From Haliotis asinina (lineage: Eukaryota > Mollusca > Gastropoda > Lepetellida > Haliotidae): DNA of 64,000 nt. The DNA lies in contig NC_090291.1 in NCBI RefSeq assembly GCF_037392515.1, forward strand, positions 36,789,001-36,853,000, given 5' to 3'. This document shows positions 55,101 to 64,000 of this stretch, one piece after another; the first letter of the stretch is position 1, and each line of letters opens with the position of its first letter. Position numbers and translations under genes: made by a program. A model generated the notes under the pieces. The model had not been told where the DNA came from. It saw nothing but the letters and a program-made list of their open reading frames with translations, and ran no database searches.

Positions 55101-58100
55101 TCAAAAAGCCACTTCCTGTAAGCATGTTGAAATATGGTGTTGACAACAACCACACGACTACAAAAACACTGGAATATTCATGCTTTAAGGTATAAATCTA
55201 ACAACATATATTCATAAATGATAACTATGCAATTACAATATATCAGCAACCAAACAGGCCCTAAGAATCTATCTAGGAATAGTCAGGTGCCACTTTTTTG
55301 GCATTACAAATTTTTAATTTCAAATTTCAAAATGCAGTTAAACGAGTGAGTGAGTTTAGTTTTACGCCACACTCAGCAATATTACAGCTATATGGCGGTG
55401 GTCTGTAAATAATCGAGTCTGGACCAGACAATCCAGTGATCAACAACATGAGCATCGATCTGCGCAATTGGGAACCGATGACATGCGTCAACCAAGTCAG
55501 CGAGCCTGACCACCCGATCCCATTAGTCGCCTCTTACGACAAGCTGAGTCGCCTTTTTGCAGTTAAACGAGTTCATATGGGAACTAATGATATCACTTTG
55601 CATGTGACTAGACTGATGCATCATCAACCACAGTTTGAGGAAAACAGCAACCTTCCCCACATCCAAAACTGCCTGCCAAGGGCACTTAGTCTAGAATCAT
55701 AGATAAATCTCGGAGCACATCCTTCCCAGGAAATCAGATGTTGGTGACTGACCTTGATGACAGGGGTTCATCATCTGAAGATTCTTCTTTGTATGACCTC
55801 TTCTGTGCAACAGGCTCTTCCTTGATTCTGGCAGACTGCACAACACAAACAATTTAATACCTGGTTGTCTTGCCACTGCTCATCATATGATGGATTCATA
55901 AAAAAAAAGGCTTAAAGCCAGGTTGCAAATTATGTTTGAGTGAAAAATAATGAAATATTATGAAAGTAGAGGGGATTTGTCTTTTGTTCACGTACCCCTT
56001 GTGTTTTAAGATATTTACTGTACATCGGAAATAAACAGGAAAGGAACATGCCACAAATTCAAAACATTCTCTGTAAAGATACTATAGACTCTCATAATTA
56101 AGTTTAGCTTTATTCTGATGAATACCCTTTTCATTTTTTACCTAAAACCACAACTGGATAATAGCTACACCACATAACTATAACAAGTTCATTCTTGATC
56201 ACCATTTCACGTCAAGATGTTTGCAGATGTACTAAAATACAACACCATGACCTGAGGAAAGTACATACCAGAGGTTTGTCATCATCGTCACTCATTGGTT
56301 CAGCCTTTACAATTGGCTTTGGTGGAGAACAATCTTCATCAGACTTCATGTCAACATCTGAGCCAATAGATGGCATTCCTGGCTCTGTTTTTATGCTTGT
56401 TTTCTCATGCTTGTCTCGTTTTTCCTTATGATGTTTCTCCTTATCCCTTGACTTGTCCTTACTGGAGCTGTGTGATGAAGAAGAATGATCTTTACTCTTA
56501 CTCGATGAACTGCTTGACTTGTGCTTATCCGGTGAAGAGGACTTATGTTTGTCTGATGAGCTTGACGACTTGTGTTTATCAGATGACGATGAGCTTGATG
56601 ACTTGTGTTTGTCTGGTGATGAAGATGATGATTTGCTGTCTTCTTTGGATGAAGATTTGTGTCCATCCTTATGCCGGTCCTTGTGTTTATCTGAGGAGCT
56701 GCTGCTGCTACTATGGTGTTTGTCTTTGCTGCTGGAATGGCTGCTACTGTGATGTTTGCTGCTGCTGGAGGAAGAACTCCCATCCTTGTGTTTGCTGCTG
56801 GAGCTGTGGCCATCCTTATGCTTGCTGGAGGAGCTGGAGGAATGATGCTTTGAGCTGCTGCCGTCTTTATGTTTTGAGCTTCCATCTCTGTGTTTGTCCT
56901 TGGATGAGGACGAGGAGCTATGATGTTTGCTGGAACTATGGTGGTGGTCTTTCGACTTGCTGCTGCTGCTGCTGTGGTCACGGTGTTTTTGTTTGTCTCC
57001 CCCTTCATGTTTGTCAGACACATGGTTGGACAGACCATTAGATGAGACATGGTTGGCAGCTGGTTCACCACTCCCTCCGTTCTGCATCTTCTTCTTCAGA
57101 ACTTCGGCTGTAACCAAACTCTAATAATACAAGCATATCAACCACAACATCGGCAAAATGACATGCCATGATCACTTACAAAGTTTTCCGAACTACTAAA
57201 ATTATTAAAGCAGTAGTGAAAGCAGAACTCTCAGAATAATCACCATTTCAGTTGCAAACACAAGCAAATATTTTCAGCAAACGAAAAATCCAAAATCTTC
57301 TACCTCAACCTTCAACATGCACAAGTGACTGATTGAGTTTACGTTTACGCTACTATTAGCAATAATCCAGCAATATCGTACATGAGAAATGGGCTTCACA
57401 TATTGTACCTAAGTGGGAAATCGAACCAGGGTCTTCAGTGTGACGAGCAAACACTTTAACCACTAGGCTCCCACAACACGCCCATGTAACAGTTAGTCTA
57501 CATTTTCATATAAGATTGGACTCCAGGCTACTGGTTCAGAACAAAGACATATATACCTAATACTGTTGGAATCAGGCTTTAATGAAAACAAATTTGCTTA
57601 AACTTAATTTAAACCATGACATAATTGTGACAATGGGTAAATGGTAATATATCAAACAGTCCAATGGAAAAGGTTACCACTGTTTAAACATCTCTTTTAC
57701 ATGTGGAATTCTATCAATGTGCAAATATACATACATATATATATATATATAATATTTGAACAGTACAAAGAAGTCAAGTAGTAACATCATCTGTCCTTTA
57801 AAACTAGTAGGGAAATGGAATAAGAGATTAAACAAGCAAACATTTAGAGATTTTGAAAAAAAACCCACAAGCAATGACTTTCAAAATTATTTAAAATCTG
57901 AAGTTTACATTCAAATTCTATCAAAGTATTTCACTTTCACCTTGTGAAATGCCTATGTTAGGTTCTCTTCGGGACTTCTACATGGGTACATTGTGTGAAG
58001 CACATTTCTGGTGTACCACAAAGTGGTATTGCTGGATCACTGCTAAAAGCAGCATAGAACTAAACGCACTCACTCTTTGTCACTTCTACAAATATCGTAT

Positions 58101-59196
58101 TTCGTAACTTATGGTTATATCAAAAGGTTGTATGTGTAAAGTTGAACCCCAAGGCTGAAAAATTATAGTGTTCAAAAATTATAAAGTCTTCAAACCCAGT
58201 CTAACTTTATATGTTTTACTGGACGAAAACATTGTTGTTTCAGAAAAGAAAATGGATTTGCAGTGCAAATAATGGTAAACCATTTGGCATTTAAATAAAG
58301 ATCTCTTGCTGTGTTGCAAAGGTGAACAAGTAAAAGGGGCGGTACGAATCTTCATGAATATGCAAATGAGGTGAGTGCGGTCACATGTGAGGGAGAAACA
58401 TTTAGTTCGAAGCGGAAACAAAGAAGTTTAACAACACTACGAATAGTTTTTGATAAGCCGCTTTCTTAAATCTAGCTCATGACATATTAATCTCTAAAAT
58501 AACAAATCAAGGACATTAACAACAATCAATTAAAAAGCCCACAATCGATCAATATTTAAAAGTCTCCCGCGCCCGAAGCCAGTGTTGATTTGGTAGCCAA
58601 GCCGTGCTTTCATCGCCTAAGTCGAAACACTTGTTACCAGCATCGAAAAGTTGAAGTAAGCGCTAAATTCTTTACCACACAATAAAACCATATACAGTTT
58701 CACATCTAAAATACAAACGGACTACAGATTAGATATTTTCAAAGAAAACACGATTGTGTTGGACATAGACTCGTACGCCGGAATCTGATTTGTCCTTTCC
58801 CGAGACTAAGTCCGAACATCTATTTCGCACCTGCTACACATTTACTCACCAGATTCTGGCCTTTCCGAGGAACTACCAGAGTCCTGAAAATTATAAGAAA
58901 GAGTCCGTGATCCACAAAATAAATACATAACAAAAGTCCGACCGATTATCGCCGAGGAACTCTGATATTTAAACACAAAAAGACCACATTGACCTGCCGA
59001 GCAGTTCGGACTCTGAAAAATTTTCAGCCATCTTGACTTAGTCTCAGCGAGGCGCTTTGTCTGGTACCCTGGGCCCTCGACAAATCAAACAATCACAGGG
59101 AATGTAGAACATTTGTAACCGTTTCAAAATGTTCATCAATAAAATCGAACTCACCATCGAGTGATTAACACGACTCAATTCGTCGGCAGTTGCCAT
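43111..59196 (-). CDS. TOP1: DNA topoisomerase I, nuclear type IB (20 exons)
   Basis: Relaxes supercoils by cutting one strand through a 3'-phosphotyrosine. Exons from the start: 59155-59196, 58850-58883, 56269-57107, 55753-55835, 52807-52897, 52170-52288, 51677-51792, 51068-51189, 50405-50527, 49727-49914, 49462-49525, 48723-48803, 48128-48271, 46947-47201, 46327-46441, 46041-46168, 45266-45360, 44840-44918, 43720-43790, 43111-43213. All are in phase, giving about 963 residues (human 765; the excess is in the N-terminal tail). Exon 3 encodes a Ser/His/Lys/Asp repeat tail, exons 4-6 basic/acidic linker. The core starts VWKWWEEER and [19 protein letters not shown]. Catalytic residues seen: Arg in LALRAGNEK, Lys in FLGKDSIRY, Arg in KVFRTYNAS, His in LCNHQRS and Tyr (about 921) in [10 protein letters not shown] Lys/Glu-rich coiled linker (exons 17-18) precedes the tyrosine exon. 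The C-terminus is MAEADFCF. The choice of first exon is the only uncertain part. Confidence 0.97.
43860..44490. repeat. Tandem repeat, ~125-bp units with AAGGTCAAGGTCACC
   Basis: Four to five imperfect units, each with AAAATAAGGTCAAGGTCACC, AAATCGACTGGTGTCTGCAT, CCCAAATGTAGGCTGTCAC, GACATTGGG(T/C)ACAACAGTTC and GAGATATCGC. The AAGGTCAAGGTCA block recurs near 43972, 44269 and 44391, with AAGTTCAAGGTCA at about 44121. TOP1 intron 19. Confidence 0.88.
45390..45630 (+). repeat. SINE family 1, near full length
   Basis: GGGTTAGAATTTGTCTTCAA, GGTGACTAATAGGATGAGG, CTGACTTGGTTGACACGTC, TTGTTTGGTCCAGACTCAA and tail AGAATATTGCTGAGTGGCG. TOP1 intron 16. Confidence 0.88.
45764..45997. repeat. Minisatellite, 78-bp units, about 3 copies
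   Basis: Units of 78 bp beginning GGCTTGAAATT, containing ACAATGAAACAGATTCTTTC and ACACAAACCCAACATACAA. Starts of GGCTT at 45796, 45874 and 45952. TOP1 intron 16. Confidence 0.92.
46720..46845. repeat. Single dispersed unit of the 43.9-44.5 kb repeat
   Basis: GGTAAAGGCCACCCAAATTG, CACAATGTAGGCTGCCAC and GACATTGGGTAGAACACTCC match the tandem units. Here the AAGGTCAAGGTCA block has decayed to GGGTAAAGGCC. TOP1 intron 14. Confidence 0.75.
47202..48127. other. TOP1 intron 13, no gene seen
   Basis: 0.9 kb, AT-rich. It has a short local inverted pair near 47360-47450 (GGGTATGATACCCATA; GGGTATC...GATACCC) but no coding frame. Confidence 0.4.
48395..48600 (+). repeat. SINE family 1, partial
   Basis: GTTAGAATTGGTCTTCACCA, ACAGGATTGGGTGGTCAGG, GCAGATTGATGCTCATGCAG, ending near ACATTGCTGTCTGGC. 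TOP1 intron 12. Confidence 0.82.
48804..49461. other. TOP1 intron 11, no gene seen
   Basis: AT-rich, no recognised repeat or frame. Confidence 0.4.
50825..50995 (-). repeat. tRNA-type SINE (family 2)
   Basis: GGCTGCTTTTAGCACTATTC, GGACACCAGAAATGGGCTTT, AATCAAATCAGGTTTTCGTT and TTAGGCTACACCACCAGCCC. Close to full length. TOP1 intron 8. Confidence 0.85.
52522..52682 (-). repeat. tRNA-type SINE (family 2), near full length
   Basis: GAGTGAGTTTTAGGCCACTT, GGGGACACCAGAAATGGGCT and ACCACTAGGCTACCCCACC (reverse complement: perfect A-box TAGCCTAGTGG). TOP1 intron 5. Confidence 0.88.
53045..54660 (-). mobile_element. Tc1-type DNA transposon, apparently intact
   Basis: 1616 bp, bounded by 28-bp inverted repeats (53045-53072 and 54633-54660) with three mismatches: TACA..TGGAAATTAAT(C/T)AAGCAACACC. 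TA on both sides (53043-53044, 54661-54662) is the expected target duplication. The single gene is a full-length transposase. Cut-and-paste element in TOP1 intron 4. Confidence 0.93.
53367..54392 (-). CDS. Tc1-type transposase (DD34E)
   Basis: 341 residues from [12 protein letters not shown]; the frame is open further upstream to 54557, but the family length and the start of the helix-turn-helix favour this Met. Two N-terminal HTH motifs ([40 protein letters not shown]) are separated by the GRPRK AT-hook-like motif. The catalytic core has FSDESRF (first Asp), [12 protein letters not shown] (second Asp) and [12 protein letters not shown] (Glu). Thirty-four residues separate the second Asp from the Glu. 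No stop or frameshift. It binds the element's inverted repeats and moves it to TA sites. Possibly still functional. Confidence 0.94.
   Translation of the reverse strand: MARRKLSEATRWQIIGMRNAGMSLRQIGTQIGRHHSIISKLLKKYRATNEVKDLPRPGRPRKTTVREDRALLRLVRRRSFDSSSRLRQEWLPGRPISNRTVRNRLKAAGYRARRPIKRPRLSPAHKAARLAWCNDRLHWNIASWRKVHFSDESRFLLHMVDGRTRVWRQRNTAMAPRNIQETVAFGGGSVMVWGCISMNCKLDIITIRGNLNGVRYQQEVLDRAVVPHFENHPLATRPIFMDDNARPHRAHAVNDFLRQNAIDRIPWPAMSPDLNPIEHLWDFIGRRVRQRDPPVHNLNELTAALHEEWNRIPQNQIRRLIQGMRRRLESVVRAQGGHTRY
54890..55105 (-). repeat. SINE family 1
   Basis: GGAGTTTTATGCCACGTTCA, CCAGCTATATGGCAGTGG, AGTCTGGACCAGTATATCCA and ATTAGCATGAGCATC. The middle GTCAACCAAGTCAGCGAGCC segment is deleted. TOP1 intron 4. 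Confidence 0.85.
55342..55560 (-). repeat. SINE family 1, well preserved
   Basis: GAGTGAGTGAGTTTAGTTTT, TATGGCGGTGGTCTGTAAAT, GCGCAATTGGGAACCGATGA and GACCACCCGATCCCATTAG, ending at TACGACAAGCTGAGTCGCC. Likely a young copy. TOP1 intron 4. Confidence 0.92.
57330..57482 (-). repeat. tRNA-type SINE (family 2)
   Basis: GAGTTTACGTTTACGC, GAGAAATGGGCTTCACATAT, ATCGAACCAGGGTCTTCAGT and CCACTAGGCTCCC. The reverse complement has a near-perfect B-box (GGTTCGATTTCC). TOP1 intron 2. Confidence 0.85.
57483..58849. other. Rest of TOP1 intron 2
   Basis: Contains an (AT)n run at about 57730-57751, a SINE family 2 body/tail in plus orientation at 57960-58078 (TACATGGGTACATTGTGTGA, TTCTGGTGTACC, GCTAAAAGCAGCATAGAACT) and otherwise AT-rich unique sequence. 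No gene seen. Confidence 0.6.
58993..59030 (-). other. Possible alternative TOP1 first exon
   Basis: ATG at 59030 opens [12 protein letters not shown] and runs into a possible donor (GGCAG|GTCAAT) at 58993. Its phase does not fit the next exon (58850-58883), so it would frameshift TOP1 unless spliced elsewhere. Probably 5' leader sequence or a minor product. Confidence 0.25.
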
Positions 59197-59350
59197 ATTC
59201 ACAAAATCTTTTCGCTTGATATTCCTCTATGCAATGGCGGAGGAAATCTATCTGCGTGTGCGGCTAAGTCCCAATTTTATCTCATTGAGCATGCGCAGAC
59301 TGTGACTCGCGCACGCAACATAACAGTGACAGGTAAACAACAGTACAAAG
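59197..59350 (-). promoter_or_regulatory. TOP1 promoter region
   Basis: Directly upstream of the TOP1 start: AATGGCGGAGG (YY1-like, about 59233) and AGCATGCGCAGA (NRF1 site, 59288-59298), with CpG-containing flanks (CTCGCGCACGC) in an otherwise CpG-poor window. No TATA box. Typical of a housekeeping promoter; the start site is not visible. Confidence 0.5.
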
Positions 59351-60455
59351 AGGAATACTGCCATCTCAGCACTTCCTAATTGAAAACAACTTCTTCATGA
59401 CGCATTATGAATGTAATGCCATAAGAAATATCTTTGAAAAGCAGTTAATGTAATAAGAAATGAAATTTCAACCAGAATGAGTACTGTAAACGACATTCGG
59501 CTTTTTAAAGTTGGTACTCCCGCTCAGTGTCGCGCCGCTATACTGGAATAAAACAGTAACACAACCGACCAGTGTGAAGAACGGACATTATTAAAAATAA
59601 TAAATATAAATGAAATACAGCGGTATCTTTCATTCGAAATTGTAATAAATTAACTATAATTTTAGATGTTCATCAGTGATACCCAAAACTGAAAGCAGTC
59701 TGTGTACAAAAATTACAGGTCTGCCATAGGAATGTATCTGATACTGTTTGTCGGGGGAAAACTATTTTTGAAACATCGTTTCCACCTGCCTTTGTCATTT
59801 TCATTTTGCGACAAAGCAATTCGGAACGAATGGCTGCGGTTACGAAATTGAGTGTACCTTGTATATGTTTTTATTTTTTCGATAAGTCTGAAGGATCCTC
59901 AGTTGAGAGCATTACGGGCGGGTATATTTTCACTTCTTTTCATTGTTAAATGACCAGTATAATTTTTCCCCCCTGTAACACAAATATGAATTATGTATTG
60001 ACAAAATTAAAAGAATTTTTTTTGGTTACAAAGTGGCATGAAGCAATTTAAGGTCGTTAACGTTGTCGTTCGTTGTAGGCTTGAAACCTTCACGTAATAC
60101 CTGCTGTTGAAACATTACGAAACCTTTTTCATAGGAACAGAAATTGACAGATTTCCTTGGTAACGTAAATTCAAGCTAACTCTTCGGTCCCATTAACATA
60201 TGTGTTGGTATACTCGAGCACGTCGCTGTAACATATCTACATGACATACCCGGTTACGTTGTTCATGGAACTGCGTGTGGCTAGAAAACAACATTGTTAT
60301 CCGTAGGATTCTGTTATAGATCTACCCCTGGAGTAGTTATAGGGGCCACAGGGGTCTGCAGCGGTGCTGTTCTCAGATAAACCCCCCTACCCCCCTTTCC
60401 ACCTACTTCCTAACACACACACACCACGCACTTCCCCATACGTCATATTGTCAAA
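59351..60455. other. Intergenic, no gene seen
   Basis: Unique-looking AT-rich DNA upstream of TOP1. No conserved frame or known repeat. Confidence 0.4.
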
Positions 60456-60464
60456 TTCGTTTGC

Positions 60465-60551
60465 ACCTACCTACCTACCTACCTACCTACCTACCTACCC
60501 ACCCACCCACCCACCCACCCACCCACCTACCTACCTACCTACCTACCTACC
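60465..60551. repeat. (ACCT)n/(ACCC)n/(ACCT)n microsatellite
   Basis: 87 bp of ACCT units with a central block of CCCA units. Confidence 0.97.
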
Positions 60552-60555
60552 ATCC

Positions 60556-60778
60556 ATCAGCAACCCATGCTTGCCATAACAGGCGACTATACTTGTCGTA
60601 AGAGGCGACTAACGGGATCGGGTGGTCAGGCTTGCTGACTTGGTTGACACATGTCATCGGTTCCCAATTGCGCAGATCGATGCTCATGTTGTTGATCACT
60701 GGATTGTCTGGTCCAGACTCGATTATCTTACAGACCGCCGCCATATGGCTGGAATATTGCTGAGTGTGGCGTAAAACT
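60556..60778 (+). repeat. SINE family 1, full length
   Basis: Best-preserved copy in its own orientation: CAGCAACCCATGCTTGCCAT, GGCGACTAACGGGATCGGGT, GTTGACACATGTCATCGGTT, TGGATTGTCTGGTCCAGACT, tail TGGCTGGAATATTGCTGAGT. It runs directly into the (ACTC)n tract. The head has no good tRNA A/B boxes. Confidence 0.93.
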
Positions 60779-60888
60779 AAACTCACTCACTCACTCACTC
60801 ACTCACTCACTCACTCACTCACTCACTCACTCACTCACTCACTCACTCACTCACTCACTCACTCACTCACTCACTCACTCACTCACCT
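60779..60888. repeat. (ACTC)n tract at the SINE 3' end
   Basis: About 110 bp of perfect ACTC units, an expanded form of the short ACTC tail that both SINE families carry. Confidence 0.98.
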
Positions 60889-61099
60889 ACCTATTTGCTC
60901 TGCTGCTTCATCATAAAATGGCATCGTGTAATCATGCTTCATCAAAGTACATGGATATATGAAATAGATATGAATGGGGATTACTTATCTGTGTAAGCAA
61001 TGACTTGAAACTACTATAGAACACCCCAGTCTCAATGCTTGTATCCGTGTCAGATGTGTACACAGTAACAACGCGTGCAGTAAAACAGGATATTGCGGT

Positions 61100-61560
61100 T
61101 AATGTTAGAATATTATACATATTTGCGCCCTGAACGGGTGACGTCATGATTGATAAATGAAGTACTGACGTCATAGCCTGTTTTTCCCATGGATTGTGAC
61201 AGAGCGTCCGTTCACAGCCTCGAGCTAGCTTTTCAGATCGCTCAGCACGAGCCAGTCGTATGACACTGTAATCTGGATATGAGATATAGCTCCATATTTT
61301 CGAGATAAAAAGCTCAGTTAGTTACACTGAGTATCAGATATACCGGACGCGATTTGATACGTAGCTTTTGTTTAGTATTCACTGCCAGTCTGCAGAATAC
61401 ATGAAAACCCACATTGCTGAGTCGGATGCCGATTAACAGCTATGAGCTGTTTGTCGACGAGTGTTTATTGAACAGTTTGCTGATTTGACACGTCTTGTAA
61501 AATCCTTCTGGCGACAACAGTAATCTAATTTGGCTAATAAACACAACAGCTCGGATTATC
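61100..61560 (+). promoter_or_regulatory. Putative promoter with two CRE palindromes
   Basis: Two perfect TGACGTCA sites at 61139-61146 and 61166-61173, 27 bp apart, are followed by 390 bp without a long frame and then CCCG|GTAAGATA at 61561, a good splice-donor match. This could be a CREB/ATF-controlled promoter and a noncoding first exon of a plus-strand gene to the right. Inference only. Confidence 0.35.
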
Positions 61561-61561
61561 C

Positions 61562-63260
61562 CGGTAAGATAAACACAGAACTGACTGGTGGGTCTGACTT
61601 AGCGGTTTCCCTTTCAAGTGTCTTGTTGATTGGCAGGGAGGCGTGCTGATTGCATTGTCCACGTGCTAATTAAAGACATGCACCGATATGCCTTATTACT
61701 GACAGCTTAATAGTTTATTGCGTTCGGCGCCATTCTTTGATCGTTGCGTCAGTCATTATTAAGGTAGATCCAGAATGACAAGTGAAATTGTTGTCCAAGC
61801 GTATATGTTGTCTTTTCGTTAAGCAATAAGTAAGTAAGTAATACACTGGAATATTGTGCTATTTACAGGAATATAGACTTATATAAGCTTTTTTATGATG
61901 TAGCGGCGTGGTCAGCAGAGGCGGATATAGCTTTCTGAGAAAGTGGGAATGTACAGTCCATTTTCACCCTAAATTCAATGGCCATTTAACAAAATTTCAG
62001 GGTGCGCCCTCATGGCATCTGTTTTATTGGATCCACGGGGTTTTACACAGGTACCCATGCGGAACTGTTCAGGATTTAGTGCTAGGGTCTCTGTAATTCT
62101 CTGGGAATTACACGAACCAATACTAATTGTAATCACTGTTGTGTATGGATGCAGGAAAAATCCAAGCATTGGCCTGTACACATATTAATGTAAATCATTT
62201 AGTCAATTAATGTATTCTCCCATTTCATACCATGACACACTGGTTTAGTAATGACAGTACCCAGATAAGGGTCATGTGACTATCACGTGATCATGTCAAA
62301 TCAGGCCTACCGCGGTGCAGTCAGAACTGACACACTGACACACGTGTCTGGGTAATTAAATCACAAAGACAAATCTGCAGTCAATATTTACTGAGTGTAT
62401 TAATACAGAAGTGGCAAATTATATCATAGTAACAGACAACTACATATAGCAAGTTGAGTTTGAATGTGCAGTTTATAATGTGTACTAGTAAGTATATCTA
62501 TTCTATCTTCCACAAGGAGTTAGCATTGTTAAGTAACCTGCATTGTCAACCAATCCGTCCTTAACCTGCATGAACAAAATAGACTGTATAAATACAAGTT
62601 TTGAAATAATTTGACGTACAAACACAAACATGAATTCTACACCCATAATTTTTTAATTTGGAAACTAGACGGCCCCAGGTTAGAGAACATGCCTCCGCCA
62701 AACATACAACTGTGCACTTGTACTTTATATATTCACCAAACTGTGCGCGGATAGCAATTCCGCATATACTTAAAATTGTGATTATTTTTAAAAGTAGCTT
62801 TGCGTACAAGCACTTTAACATACACTCTTCACAAATAGAAATGCAAAATACAATTTGAAAATAACGATCGAAATATATCAAATATTAAAGCACATTTATA
62901 GAGTTGAATATTGTTGTTGTGACTTAGAAGAACATGCGTGAGCGAATGCAATCATAAACTATTTTGAATGGTTTTATCGATCATGTTTGCCATGATGAGC
63001 TTGACTGTTATGGAACAAAACCAAACGCCACAGTTATTCACTTTCAAAGTCTGAGTACAGCCTATGACTATAAAAGACTTAAATGCATCTCGGAAATTCA
63101 TACAACACTGTTTGCAAATACTGGATGAGAAAATGGGACGCCACAGCAGTGCCGACTGAGATATTGCCATTGGACTATTACAAAGAATGAAGGAATGTCG
63201 TGCCAAGGACCTTGAGTGTTAACTAAAGCACAATAACTTGTTTGTGGAGTCGTATTGTAC
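61562..63260. other. Intergenic or intronic, no gene seen
   Basis: AT-rich. Open frames at 61908-62096 and 62561-62881 show no recognisable protein. No repeat family identified. Confidence 0.4.
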
Positions 63261-63299
63261 ATTTTAATTCGACAGATGACCACCCATGACCAGCAAGAC

Positions 63300-64000
63300 C
63301 ATGAGTCACCACACCAGCGTTAGATCCCGCTACATCCGGGTAACCCACAGTCATCGTGCCATACGTGATTGCCATCGTTCCGCCGGGATAACAGCACGGT
63401 TTTAGAGCCCGGAGAATGTACGACCAGACAATCAGGTACCGTCTCCGAGAGGCAGGTATGCGTACCAGACGTCCAAAAGTTGCACCATCTCTGACACGAT
63501 TACCAACCATGGAAGATGGAGGCAGATATGGTTCAGTGATGAATCGCGGTATCCCCTCTAGCTACGCGACGGAAGACATGGTGTCTACAGACCAAGCAAC
63601 GAACGTTTAGCACCCAACTGAATCAAACAAGTGGACCGATCTGGTGCTGGTGGGCCATGGTGTGGAAACCCATCTCATACACATGTAGATCGAAATTGGT
63701 GCTCGTCCAAGGCAATATAATGGCCACTCGATATACCGACCAGATTCTCTGTCCTCAGTCCTTGTCGACTGCCAGAGGGAGCTGTACCAAAAGGACAGCG
63801 CCAGACCTCACACAGCACTTGCCACAGTGGACTACCTGGCCAATAAAAAAAGACATCAATGTCCTCCCTTGGCCCTCCAGATCCCCAGATCTGAAACCAG
63901 ATCATTATATGTGGGGTCAGATCGACATACGTTTACGTCAACATCGTAAACTGCTACTGACCCTTTGACAGTTGTTCAACATGCTGCAGGAGGGATGGAG
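63300..64000 (+). pseudogene. Tc1-type transposase, broken, runs off the window
   Basis: Across several frames the plus strand reads TVRNRL-like DQTIRYRLREAGMRTRRPKV (second HTH), IWFSDESRY (first Asp), and LPWPSRSPDLKPDHYMWGQI, where the catalytic region DLNPIEHxWD is degraded and the Glu replaced. Frameshifts and stops are frequent. A different Tc1 lineage from the intact copy at 53.0-54.7 kb. Confidence 0.75.

Noticed and set aside
56370..57041. 223-codon cysteine-rich frame on the plus strand
   Set aside because: It is the antisense shadow of the repetitive Ser/His/Lys TOP1 exon; Cys and Leu arise from complementing AGC/AAG-type codons.
63223..63510. 95-codon minus-strand frame
   Set aside because: Antisense to the broken Tc1 transposase, whose motifs read on the plus strand.

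Overview
The window is animal genomic DNA, most likely from a mollusc. It carries short exons in large introns, GT-AG splice sites, animal housekeeping genes and many short interspersed repeats. One very frequent repeat, whose 3' end reads TGGAATATTGCTGAGTG and runs into (ACTC)n, is of a kind I associate with abalone (Haliotis) and related gastropods. That species guess is from memory and was not searched.

Three protein genes are recognisable and their exons join in consistent phase. (1) SUPT16H, the large subunit of the FACT histone chaperone, runs on the minus strand from 32847 down to 3780 in 24 exons (about 998 residues). Its last, basic C-terminal piece lies beyond the left edge. (2) TRAPPC2L, a TRAPP vesicle-tethering subunit, is complete on the plus strand (33008-37072, 5 exons, 138 residues). 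It starts only 160 bp from SUPT16H, so the two share a bidirectional promoter. (3) TOP1, nuclear DNA topoisomerase I, is complete on the minus strand (59196 down to 43111, 20 exons, about 963 residues), with all five known catalytic residues present. TRAPPC2L and TOP1 converge across a 6 kb stretch without recognised genes.

The introns hold most of the mobile DNA. A 6.4 kb DIRS-type tyrosine-recombinase retrotransposon (about 14097-20516, minus) lies in SUPT16H intron 13. It has intact gag, reverse transcriptase/RNase H and recombinase frames, 204-bp inverted terminal repeats that look identical, and an internal complementary region that reproduces the joined element ends. Two decayed members of a second DIRS family lie at 1-3550 (cut by the window edge) and 25577-27579. 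A Tc1-type transposon with an intact 341-residue DD34E transposase (53045-54660) sits in TOP1 intron 4, and a broken Tc1 relative runs off the right edge. A pogo/Tigger fragment, a 337-bp MITE with a 5-bp target duplication, two SINE families, several minisatellites and long microsatellites fill much of the rest.

Right of TOP1 (59.2-64 kb) I see no protein gene. There is a simple-repeat block at 60.46-60.89 kb, and at 61.14 kb a pair of perfect CRE palindromes followed by a possible splice donor, which may mark the promoter and first exon of a neighbouring plus-strand gene.
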